The position numbers were made by a program, and so were the translations under genes. 25,142 nucleotides of DNA. Source: a virus. This document shows, piece by piece, positions 1 to 6,371 of this stretch. The stretch spans positions 1-25,142 of the IMG/VR virus record IMGVR_UViG_3300028198_000317; one strand, 5' to 3'. How positions within the stretch are numbered: the first letter of the stretch is position 1; each line of letters opens with the position of its first letter. A model generated the notes under the pieces. The model saw only the letters and a program-made list of their open reading frames with translations, ran no database searches and was not told the origin of the DNA.

Positions 1-934
1 GTCTACCATATTTTAACACAGCATCCGCCACATCGCCAACCGTTTTGTCCCATTCTGGAAAAGCGACGCTCCATCCAAATTCTGTTGCTTGGTCTACCAA
101 TTTCTGTCCGGGAGCATCTCTGTCTGGCACCACAATTACCTGTCTACCAAGTCCATCAATCAACTCTCGCTGTGTGTCATTTATCTCCGAACCCAATATG
201 CTTACACCAGAAACGGATATGGCATCGAATGGTCCTTCCGTTACTATTACGAACTTCCTGGTCCAGTCCTGTGCGTCCATGTTGAACACATACCCAGGCC
301 ACACGTCTGTGTAGTATTTGACACCATCTGATTCTTCAAACATCCTTCCCGTGAATCCAACAACATCGCCTCTCCAGTAGAATGGTATCAGCAATCTCTG
401 ATGCACGTCCCATATCTTGTCAGGAGAGTACATGAAGTCGTACCAGTCAGCACCTATGCCTCTACTCTCTAGATATTTCAGTAATCCGTCTATCTTCTTC
501 CATTGTGGTTCTGTGAGATCGTTCCCCACATACTTCTCTAGCCACACATCCAGTTTGTGTGCATTCTTGGGCAGTGTCTTGTTCTTGAATGTTACAAATT
601 TCTTCTTCTCATACTTTACATCGAGCTCTTCCTCACGCATGGCTTCTATGGCCAACTTACGTATGGTGTCCTCGGGTATACCTATGTAACTCATAAACTG
701 TCTCATCTTGAAGGTCAGTTTACGTCCTATGACATAACTTGTCTTAAAGCCACAATTGAAACAATGGTAACTCACTGTGCCGTCTGCACTAGTCATAAGT
801 CCGCCGCGTTTCTTCTTGTCAGCAGTCTCACCGTTGTAAACACAACAGGGTGCATTGAAACTGATCCATCCGCTCGGGGTCTTCTTTCTGTTTGCAGGCA
901 GGCTAGTCAGAATTGTATTCTGTATAAGATTCAT
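1..934 (-). CDS. DNA primase (gp61-like), 3' end missing
   Basis: Makes RNA primers for lagging-strand synthesis alongside the replicative helicase. The frame is open from an ATG at 934 to the window edge, giving 311 codons. An N-terminal zinc-ribbon-like region has Cys30/Cys31 and Cys58/Cys61 (HCFNC). A TOPRIM domain follows, with the catalytic Glu in VTEGPFDA (about 231-238) and the metal-binding pair in PDRDAPG (about 270-276). Zinc finger plus TOPRIM is the DnaG/gp61 primase layout. The product lacks its C-terminus only because the window ends. The start lies 13 bp after the stop of the structural candidate, so the two may share a transcript. No clear Shine-Dalgarno is seen. Primase identity is secure; equivalence to T4 gp61 rests on the neighbourhood. 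Confidence 0.88.
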   Translation of the reverse strand, partial: MNLIQNTILTSLPANRKKTPSGWISFNAPCCVYNGETADKKKRGGLMTSADGTVSYHCFNCGFKTSYVIGRKLTFKMRQFMSYIGIPEDTIRKLAIEAMREEELDVKYEKKKFVTFKNKTLPKNAHKLDVWLEKYVGNDLTEPQWKKIDGLLKYLESRGIGADWYDFMYSPDKIWDVHQRLLIPFYWRGDVVGFTGRMFEESDGVKYYTDVWPGYVFNMDAQDWTRKFVIVTEGPFDAISVSGVSILGSEINDTQRELIDGLGRQVIVVPDRDAPGQKLVDQATEFGWSVAFPEWDKTVGDVADAVLKYGR

Positions 935-947
935 AATCTATACTATT

Positions 948-1751
948 TTACTGTCTATATAGGATTTTGTCAATCACGCCAGTGTTACCACTGTCGTTAC
1001 CCCAACTGAATCTCACACTATGGTAAACGCCTGTGAAGTTGAAGTTGGATACTGATGTAGAATCTGAGAAAGAGTTTGCAGTAGATCCTGCACCTTCCAT
1101 GGTAATATCAAAGTAATCTGTGTTGCTCGGTGAAGCACTCATTGTTCCTTGCACCCTCAAAGCACCTGAGAAGTTCTTTGTGTACACTGCAATAGTGTGC
1201 AATGCCTTATTGTTATTGATTCCTGGTCTAGCATCTATGGATCCTGATGTGTATGTTAGTGGACCTCCTGATGCTGTGAAACTAGAAACACTTGTGCTCG
1301 CTACAAATTCAGGATAAGCACCATCCATCAACTCTACTGTTCCGGCGGCCGCATATCCTGTGTCTGCATACGTTATTTCTCTACTACCATCCGATTTTAC
1401 TTCACGTACAGAGAAGTTGTAGAACTTTGCATCCAATGGTAATAAGTCACCTTCTGTGATTGTACAACTAGCATTACCTTTTGTGCTAACAGTTGATCCA
1501 TCATCTAATATGCTCAATGTCTTTGTGAGAACTGCTTTTTTGCTCTCCGAATCTATCATGTTGAACTCGTAGGTCTTTGATGTGATGTCCTGTGCCTTCT
1601 GATCTTCGTTTTTGAACGTGAATGACACTGGGTTTGATACCCCTCTATGCAGTGTTAGGCGCCTATCGTACACTTTTGAGTTCCTCCCGGCATAACCATT
1701 TATGTAGGCTATTACCAATTGATTTATTAAATACCTTTGTATTGTTTGCAT
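948..1751 (-). CDS. Putative virion structural protein (baseplate/tail Ig-like)
   Basis: The 267-aa product is rich in Ser, Thr, Gly and Asn and looks beta-stranded throughout, as in phage tail, baseplate or fibre-associated proteins. An N-terminal stretch (about 28-110; starts KVYDRRLTLHRG, with SFTFKNED further on) resembles the Ig-like N-terminal domain of BppU-type baseplate proteins, where a polynomial-like 'material property' module precedes a variable C-terminal part. The C-terminal half (about 125-267) has the repetitive SVSSFTAS/SGSIDAR style of a receptor-facing or decoration domain. A T4-type late promoter motif sits 17-24 bp upstream, which fits late expression of a virion part. 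No enzyme motif is visible. The family assignment is by pattern only, and whether it is baseplate, tail or head decoration cannot be decided here. Confidence 0.55.
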   Translation of the reverse strand: MQTIQRYLINQLVIAYINGYAGRNSKVYDRRLTLHRGVSNPVSFTFKNEDQKAQDITSKTYEFNMIDSESKKAVLTKTLSILDDGSTVSTKGNASCTITEGDLLPLDAKFYNFSVREVKSDGSREITYADTGYAAAGTVELMDGAYPEFVASTSVSSFTASGGPLTYTSGSIDARPGINNNKALHTIAVYTKNFSGALRVQGTMSASPSNTDYFDITMEGAGSTANSFSDSTSVSNFNFTGVYHSVRFSWGNDSGNTGVIDKILYRQ

Positions 1752-1767
1752 AATACATATTTAACAG

Positions 1768-1775
1768 TATTTATA
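1768..1775 (-). promoter_or_regulatory. T4-type late promoter (TATAAATA)
   Basis: Read on the minus strand, this is an exact TATAAATA, the T4 late-promoter element recognised by the gp55 sigma factor with gp33 and the gp45 clamp. Initiation about 6 bp beyond the box would give a leader of roughly 10 nt before the ATG at 1751. It is the only exact copy I found that sits properly ahead of a gene, and it precedes the structural-looking gene, as expected. Confidence 0.7.
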
Positions 1776-1783
1776 GATATAGA

Positions 1784-2158
1784 ATGAACGAAATTTTTAA
1801 CACATTGAGAGACAAGTTCCCATTCCTAAGCCTGATCAGAAAGGGAGATTTGGAGTATGTGGGCATCGTACAGAACGAGGACACCAATGTTATCAGTTTC
1901 TATGACTATGGTAGACTTATGCTACCCGCAGACAAGATGAGATTTCTTAAATGTGGAGAGACTTGGTGGCATGAGTCAAACAGGAAACTTCCGATCAATA
2001 TTTTCCTTAAAGGAGAGTTCAGATATTTTAGGACTACTCTTGTAACATTAAATTCCAAAGATGTTGAGATTGTGCATGGCCCTACAGTAAGGCTATCAGA
2101 TATTTCCAAAAAACGTGTTAAGCGTAAAACAATACAACTTGTTAGAAGACCTACCTAG
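1784..2158 (+). CDS. Conserved-type phage protein, unknown function
   Basis: A 124-aa basic-tailed protein with no recognised domain. It begins with a short helix and KFPFLSLI, then a beta-rich core with aromatic pairs (TWWHESNRKLPINIF, about 66-80), and ends in a very basic stretch (KKRVKRK) that could touch nucleic acid. From memory, similar small proteins occur in marine T4-like phages, where they are annotated as hypothetical; I cannot check this. It is the only plus-strand gene in the first 7.7 kb and is transcribed away from the structural gene. Its stop codon lies inside a terminator hairpin, so it is probably a single-gene transcript. The ATG at 1784 is the first in frame. Confidence 0.7.
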   Translation: MNEIFNTLRDKFPFLSLIRKGDLEYVGIVQNEDTNVISFYDYGRLMLPADKMRFLKCGETWWHESNRKLPINIFLKGEFRYFRTTLVTLNSKDVEIVHGPTVRLSDISKKRVKRKTIQLVRRPT

Positions 2159-2170
2159 TCTTCTTTTTTT
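2144..2170 (+). terminator. Rho-independent terminator overlapping the stop codon
   Basis: AGAAGAC (2144-2150) pairs perfectly with GTCTTCT (2158-2164) across a 7-nt loop. A run of T continues to 2170. The TAG stop of the upstream gene (2156-2158) is in the loop and the first base of the 3' arm, so the hairpin forms partly from coding sequence. This is a compact, convincing terminator for the 1784-2158 gene. Confidence 0.8.
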
Positions 2171-2180
2171 CCGGAAGTAT

Positions 2181-2247
2181 AGACCCTGTTGTAATATAGT
2201 GTAATGTCAAAGGATTATCTGGCTGATAGCCATATGGGTCTTTTTTT
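2181..2247 (+). other. Structured non-coding stretch: second terminator or small RNA
   Basis: AGACCC at 2181-2186 pairs with GGGTCT at 2236-2241, which runs straight into a T tract ending at 2247. Inside is a perfect small hairpin, GGCT-GAT-AGCC (2221-2231). Closing pairs, an internal hairpin and a terminal T run could be a backup terminator for the plus-strand gene or a short stable RNA of about 65 nt. The 49-nt interior is long for an ordinary terminator. It lacks tRNA features (no T-arm GTTC). The rest of the gap up to 2289 is T-rich and shows nothing else I recognise. Confidence 0.35.
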
Positions 2248-2289
2248 GAAGCGGAGTTTCTTTTAGTACGTTTTTTGGATTTTCTTTTT

Positions 2290-2880
2290 TTATATTTTTG
2301 ATGGTGCATCAAAACTATATTTAGCTCTGCTGATTAAATTCATCTGTACCACAATGGCCTGTGCATATGCCACAGCATGTGACTTCTTGAAGAAATATGA
2401 TCCATCTGTTGGTTTGATCCACACCTCTTTCATTATGTCTATCCAATCCTTGTATGTGAGATATCTCTTTGCCGGACGTATCATGGCTAACACAGCCGCA
2501 AGTTGTTCTATGGTTCGCGGTTCCAGTTTGGACACTATGTTGTAATGGCCATTCAGGTGAAAAAGGTTTTCTACCACCTTTGGATCCTTCAACATATCCC
2601 AGTCGGGCTCCTGTATCATCAGTTCCACAAGTTCCTGTTCGGATTTTACGTCCTTGTATATGTTCACGTTTAACATGTCTATCTTGAAGTATCCCCGGTC
2701 CTCTGCATTCTTGTAATCTAGAGAGGCATGTCCAGTCACAGGATGTTCCGGGACGGAATGAAAATAAACTCCAGTTTTGTGTTTCTCACTTTTTCCGTTT
2801 TTAATCATAGATGCTGGTGTGTGTTTGAATAATTTCAATGTGTTGTCTCTGTCAAAAAAATCTATATCTACATCAGGCAT
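2290..2880 (-). CDS. Miniature DnaE-like (C-family) DNA polymerase core
   Basis: This 196-aa protein reads like the catalytic core of bacterial DNA polymerase III alpha, cut out of a protein of about 1,100 aa. It starts MPDVDIDF, matching the PDxDxDF palm motif that carries two catalytic Asp. KHKTGVYFHS and HPVTGHASLDY follow, in the place of KHAGGVVIA and HPVTQFDK. FKIDMLN matches KFDFLG, which carries the third catalytic Asp. FHLNGHYN corresponds to FQLESRGM, AAVLAMIRPAKR to ALVALFRPG, and FKKSHAVAYAQA to FNKSHSAAYAL. The PHP domain, most of the fingers and the beta-clamp and OB regions are absent. All three acidic positions appear kept. I believe similar short proteins exist in T4-like cyanophages, with unknown role. 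Its start overlaps the preceding stop (TAATG), and it is last in the replication operon. Confidence 0.65.
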   Translation of the reverse strand: MPDVDIDFFDRDNTLKLFKHTPASMIKNGKSEKHKTGVYFHSVPEHPVTGHASLDYKNAEDRGYFKIDMLNVNIYKDVKSEQELVELMIQEPDWDMLKDPKVVENLFHLNGHYNIVSKLEPRTIEQLAAVLAMIRPAKRYLTYKDWIDIMKEVWIKPTDGSYFFKKSHAVAYAQAIVVQMNLISRAKYSFDAPSKI

Positions 2881-3113
2881 TAGTGTACACTTCCTTTGCC
2901 TTTCTCTGCGTGTTTGATCATCTTATCTCGTGATCCCGGTTGCAACACTTCTAATACGTCAAGAAGTTTTTTATAGCCGTCTGTTTTCAACATATCTTTA
3001 TTCACCCTTGGCATTATTACTCTTCCTACAGATCCGTCTTCTTTGATTATCACAGCACAGTCTCCATCGTCAAATTCTAATCGATCAGTTACTTCTAAAT
3101 CTATTTTAGACAA
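2880..3113 (-). CDS. Small hypothetical protein in the replication operon
   Basis: 77 aa, unrecognised. The N-terminal half (about 1-36) looks like beta strands with many acidic residues (DRLEFDDGDCAVIIKEDG), followed by a helical segment (DMLKTDGYKKLLDVLEVL) and a basic tail. There is no catalytic signature. It overlaps the zinc-finger gene upstream by 8 bp, and its TAA shares a base with the ATG of the DnaE-like gene (TAATG), so the three are probably translationally coupled. A role near the replisome is inferred only from context. Confidence 0.65.
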   Translation of the reverse strand: MSKIDLEVTDRLEFDDGDCAVIIKEDGSVGRVIMPRVNKDMLKTDGYKKLLDVLEVLQPGSRDKMIKHAEKGKGSVH

Positions 3114-3789
3114 TCTTGGCCTCTCTTGCTGTGTCCTGAACCAACATGTGATCAGCAGGATAGCTCTTCAACTTGCTCGGCCAGAAACTTGTGTTTATAA
3201 ATCTTTCAATCATTTGTAATTGTTCGTCGTTAAATGATTTTAACATCCTTTTGCCTGCGTTGCAACCTAGCAACAACCAAGGACTTATCTTTCCCTGCTG
3301 TATGTGTTGTACCGCTCTGTTGGTGTTGACAAGTCGGAAGTAGTCTGACCACTGTGCGTTCTGTTCACCCGCCCAGTCCATCATTGTTGTGATGCTTCTC
3401 TGTAGTGCGGCTTCTACTGGTTCCGACTTCAATGCTTCGATAAGATATGTCTCATATAGATCATCTCTCGACCAATGATCCAATTTAATTTTTGATTTCA
3501 AAACGAACTCTATGTATTTGTCTGGATACAATGGATTGATATGCATAATGGATCTACCAAACTTCACGAATGCATTGTAGTATGGACTCTTGACGAAATC
3601 GTCGTATGTCTTTGTTTTAGAGTTGTGCTGGTGTATCTGATAGAATCTTTGGAAAACCATGAACGCATTCACTACCCACTTCTCATCTCTTTGCAGATAT
3701 CTTCTCTTAGGTTCGCACAGGTGTACCTGCAGTGTTCGTTCCTTGGCAAACTCCTTGCCACAATATGTGCATTTATTTGTCGATGCCAT
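3106..3789 (-). CDS. Zinc-finger protein of the replication operon, unknown role
   Basis: 227 aa. Its N-terminus has a C2H2-like finger: Cys7-x2-Cys10, then His23 and Cys25 (CTYCGKEF ... LQVHLC). The rest is mainly helical with many aromatic residues (for example YYNAFVKFG, LDHWSRDDLYETY) and a conserved-looking SPWLLLGC near 169-176. From memory, proteins of this kind are widespread in marine T4-like phages and have no assigned function. The finger suggests nucleic acid or protein binding. It overlaps the gp62-like gene by 17 bp and sits in the same operon as the clamp loader subunit, so it may be a replisome or transcription accessory factor. Confidence 0.68.
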   Translation of the reverse strand: MASTNKCTYCGKEFAKERTLQVHLCEPKRRYLQRDEKWVVNAFMVFQRFYQIHQHNSKTKTYDDFVKSPYYNAFVKFGRSIMHINPLYPDKYIEFVLKSKIKLDHWSRDDLYETYLIEALKSEPVEAALQRSITTMMDWAGEQNAQWSDYFRLVNTNRAVQHIQQGKISPWLLLGCNAGKRMLKSFNDEQLQMIERFINTSFWPSKLKSYPADHMLVQDTAREAKIV

Positions 3790-4225
3790 GTGCCTCTATT
3801 AGTTCTTCTAGTTCTCTGTCTGTAATCACTTTGTCCAATGTCTCTAGGTCCGCTTCTTTCCATGTGGGGTATATGGTCTGAAGTTTCTTAAGACTCTTGT
3901 TGGGCACACGTTTCATTGGTTTCAACCATGGATGGAACTGCTGTGTCTCTGCACCACACATAGCAGTCAGTATCCATAACAGTTTCTTGTGTTTGCCCAG
4001 TGTAAAGCAGTGTTTGTTCACACACTCGTTGACCATCTCTATGTAGTGTTCTACGTAGAACGGATCTTTGGATGACACGTTGGAAACATATCTCATCAAC
4101 ATGTATGGTGAGTATAAGGATTTCTCCTTGTCATCGATCCTGTCGAAGTAGTCTTTGTTCCGGAAGTCAACGGCTTTTAGTCCGTTCCTTAGATCAAAAA
4201 ATTTTCTATTTTTTTCTGCTGGCAT
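3773..4225 (-). CDS. Clamp-loader subunit, gp62-like
   Basis: 150 aa, shorter than T4 gp62 (187 aa). With gp44 ATPase, gp62 loads the gp45 sliding clamp onto primer-template DNA. The pattern fits the 'bacteriophage clamp loader A subunit' family: an all-helical protein with SPYMLMRYVS (about 39-48), a short segment on which partners are counted (FYVEHYIEMVNE), and GKHKKLLWILTAMC followed by a Trp/Lys-rich turn (HPWLKPMKRVP). Compare T4 QFPECMPAVYAMN and the GKRYGKWAK turn. No ATPase motif is expected or present. It overlaps its neighbours by 17-20 bp. The gp44 and gp45 genes are not in this window, which is unusual because gp62 is normally adjacent to gp44; they would have to lie elsewhere. 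The assignment rests on pattern and context. Confidence 0.6.
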   Translation of the reverse strand: MPAEKNRKFFDLRNGLKAVDFRNKDYFDRIDDKEKSLYSPYMLMRYVSNVSSKDPFYVEHYIEMVNECVNKHCFTLGKHKKLLWILTAMCGAETQQFHPWLKPMKRVPNKSLKKLQTIYPTWKEADLETLDKVITDRELEELIEAHGIDK

Positions 4226-4439
4226 ATCTTAGTGCAAACATTGTGCAATCTTTTGCTGTTGCAAATGTTAATTTTAGTTTCTTGTTCTTGTGTTGTAAAC
4301 CTGAAAATTGGAATTTGTGTTTCTTGATGAAGTCAAAGAAATTATACATCCAATCCTCATCCATCCACACAGCAATTTTGTTACTGGTTATCATTATTGG
4401 TGCGTCGATTGTTATTGATTTTCTACCAGACTGAGCCAT
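4206..4439 (-). CDS. Small basic hypothetical protein (start moved to 4439)
   Basis: 77 aa, unrecognised. The frame is open up to 4502, but the ATG at 4439 is preferred. It begins MAQSGRKSITI, is preceded by an AGGTGG ribosome-binding site about 5 nt upstream, and reduces the overlap with the gene before it from 80 to 17 bp. The protein is basic, with KKHKFQF and HKNKKLKLTF, and looks like an alpha/beta mini-domain (strand, helix with MDEDWMYNFFDF, two strands, helix). Lys-rich strands suggest contact with nucleic acid, but no family is recognised. It lies between a 167-aa unknown and the gp62-like gene. Confidence 0.65.
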   Translation of the reverse strand: MAQSGRKSITIDAPIMITSNKIAVWMDEDWMYNFFDFIKKHKFQFSGLQHKNKKLKLTFATAKDCTMFALRYASRKK

Positions 4440-4926
4440 AGTCCACCTGTTCACACTGTCTCGAGATGTCCTTAACGAAGTAGGCACACATGGGTTTTGC
4501 ACCGTTGTTCAATGGCACAGCCAACATCTGTCCTGATTTGATTTTAGGGAAATACCATTTTACCTCTGTGTAGATATCTACTACATCTATAGGATAGAAA
4601 TCTGGTTTAGGACTAGACAATGGATTAAACGTGAATGCATCAAACCCTCTGTCATTGAGACTTGTAATTGGTAATACATGCATCTCAGATTGTCCTGCTT
4701 CACCTATCAACATCTTCCAGTCAAGCGGCATCTTTATTTTATGAGGTCCTATTTCTAATACTGCCGCTGGAGCATTGAAGCTCTCAAGAAATATTAACGG
4801 TATGTAGAAGAAGTCTGGATTGCTTGGATCGGAGTTATCTAGGACAGCGAATCTAAGATTCTCATCTACCCATTCGGGTATTTTTTCTAACCTATATGTC
4901 CTGTCATCAAGTGTAAGGATTTTCAT
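4423..4926 (-). CDS. Hypothetical protein downstream of uvsW
   Basis: 167 aa, not recognised. The sequence looks globular and beta-rich, with acidic patches, several Trp and Tyr, and many Pro turns (LSSPKPDFYPIDVVDIYTEV near 103-122). There is no membrane segment and no motif for nucleotide binding or metal ligation. Its start overlaps the uvsW stop by 20 bp, so it is expected to be co-expressed with the helicase. It may be an accessory or regulatory protein of replication or recombination, but only position supports that. Confidence 0.65.
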   Translation of the reverse strand: MKILTLDDRTYRLEKIPEWVDENLRFAVLDNSDPSNPDFFYIPLIFLESFNAPAAVLEIGPHKIKMPLDWKMLIGEAGQSEMHVLPITSLNDRGFDAFTFNPLSSPKPDFYPIDVVDIYTEVKWYFPKIKSGQMLAVPLNNGAKPMCAYFVKDISRQCEQVDYGSVW

Positions 4927-6370
4927 AATTTATCTTTTCTATATTATACGGATAATTGGCCTCTTTGTAAAACTTTTTCCTCGCTCCTAAGTGTCTTTTT
5001 GCAAACTTACAAGAACTGGTAATGTCCCAGATCTGTACACTGTCCTTGTCTTCTGCTTTCCTGATCCCACGTCCTATACTCTGTATGACCCTCACGAACG
5101 ACTTGCCTGGCTCTATGAGAACAAGATTAAAAATCCTAGGAATATTAATACCAACAGCGGCCACTCCATATGTGGCGATAATAACTTTATTTGTTGCAGT
5201 AGATATTTCATCATATTGTTCCTTTCTGTCTGTGTTTTTGGTTGCTCCGGACACGAACACTGCGTCATCGATCTGTTCTTCTAAGATCTCACCTGCGGAG
5301 ATCCTATCCACAAGTATTAGTGTGTTACCCGAACTTGATATGTCTTTGATTGTGTTGGCAACCCACTTCATTCTAGTCTTATCTGTGGTTAGCCATTTTA
5401 GTTCTTCTGCATACGTCTTGAACTGAGGATGGTCTTGTGTTTGCAAAACATTCACGTGGCAATTTGCTAAAACACCTTTGTCTTGTAGTTCGCTAGCCTG
5501 TATTCTGTTGGACACATCTCCTATGCTACATTTTAATCCCATGAATTCATAATCTGCTTTTGGCACGGTTCCTGTTAGTCCCCAACGTATACCACAGTGT
5601 GCGAATGGTCCTGTTAATAGTCTTTTCAGTACATCTGCCTTGGCCATGTGCACCTCATCGATTATTACTGTGTTGATTCCTTGTATTGCTTCTAGGAAAT
5701 CAGTTGTATGCTCGTCCTTGCTTTTCTTTTCTAGTACGTTTAGTGACTGCCATGTTGCAATCGTGTTGAACCTACCTAACTCTTTTCTGTCGCCATAGTA
5801 CACACCCACGTCTAAGTTACAAGCAAGAAAGTCCTCTTCTGTCTGTGTGACAAGACTCTTGTTTGGAACAATAGTCAGTGTACGACCGTAAGGTTCAACC
5901 ATTTGGCACAGTGCCGCTGTGATAATTGTCTTACCTGCACCTGTGGCGATCTCCTGTATACTCTGTGGATGTTTTATGAATTTGTTTATTGTCTCTACTT
6001 GATAGTCTCTTAATACTATTGGTTGCCCTGCCGCCGGATGATTCTCCGGCCATTTTATGTGGGATAGATAGTTTTTATCTACTTGTTTAAATTCGAAATT
6101 GTGTTGCTCTCTTTTGTCCTCTACATCTATGTACACTCCTCCCTCATCCAGTATAGGAAGTATTTGGTCAACTAGGTTCAGGTAGGTCGTACCACCCAGA
6201 CCAAAGAAACTGACCTTACCATCCCATCTCCCTAACTTGACTGCTGGTAGATGCCTTGCATATGGTATCTCGTATTTGAATTTGTTAGATAATTTCTTAC
6301 GCCATTCGAGGCTGAGGTTTTCGAACTTCACGTTCACCTCATCTTTTATTACTAGTTTACAACTGCTCAT
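4907..6370 (-). CDS. uvsW: UvsW DNA/RNA helicase (SF2)
   Basis: T4 UvsW is a superfamily 2 helicase that unwinds branched DNA and R-loops. It helps switch from origin- to recombination-dependent replication and rescues stalled forks. The product is 487 aa against about 503 in T4. Visible motifs are Walker A ATGAGKT (142-148), the DEVH box (238-241), TGT of motif III (266-268) and QSIGRGIR of motif VI (430-437), all in the correct order and intact. The first ~100 residues form the small N-terminal substrate-recognition domain (basic, KLVIKDEVNVKFENLS...). It starts one base after the stop of the 452-aa gene and overlaps the next gene by 20 bp, so it is central to the operon. Confidence 0.93.
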   Translation of the reverse strand: MSSCKLVIKDEVNVKFENLSLEWRKKLSNKFKYEIPYARHLPAVKLGRWDGKVSFFGLGGTTYLNLVDQILPILDEGGVYIDVEDKREQHNFEFKQVDKNYLSHIKWPENHPAAGQPIVLRDYQVETINKFIKHPQSIQEIATGAGKTIITAALCQMVEPYGRTLTIVPNKSLVTQTEEDFLACNLDVGVYYGDRKELGRFNTIATWQSLNVLEKKSKDEHTTDFLEAIQGINTVIIDEVHMAKADVLKRLLTGPFAHCGIRWGLTGTVPKADYEFMGLKCSIGDVSNRIQASELQDKGVLANCHVNVLQTQDHPQFKTYAEELKWLTTDKTRMKWVANTIKDISSSGNTLILVDRISAGEILEEQIDDAVFVSGATKNTDRKEQYDEISTATNKVIIATYGVAAVGINIPRIFNLVLIEPGKSFVRVIQSIGRGIRKAEDKDSVQIWDITSSCKFAKRHLGARKKFYKEANYPYNIEKINYENPYT

Positions 6371-6371
6371 A

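Noticed and set aside
557-1009. 150-aa plus-strand open frame
   Set aside because: Antisense to primase and the structural gene, Cys/Ser-rich shadow pattern, no start signal, and the minus-strand frames have clear protein motifs.
2181-2247. tRNA gene
   Set aside because: Closing pairs are six rather than seven, with no D-arm pattern and no TTC-type T arm; better described as a structured stretch or terminator.
3672-3863. 63-aa minus-strand Arg-rich frame
   Set aside because: Alternate frame crossing the gp62-like/zinc-finger overlap; no coding features of its own.
4072-4434. 120-aa plus-strand open frame with hydrophobic runs
   Set aside because: Lies opposite gp62-like and the 77-aa gene; the apparent membrane stretch comes from T-rich antisense codons.
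5022-5426. 134-aa plus-strand frame
   Set aside because: Opposite the helicase motifs of uvsW, which are intact on the minus strand.
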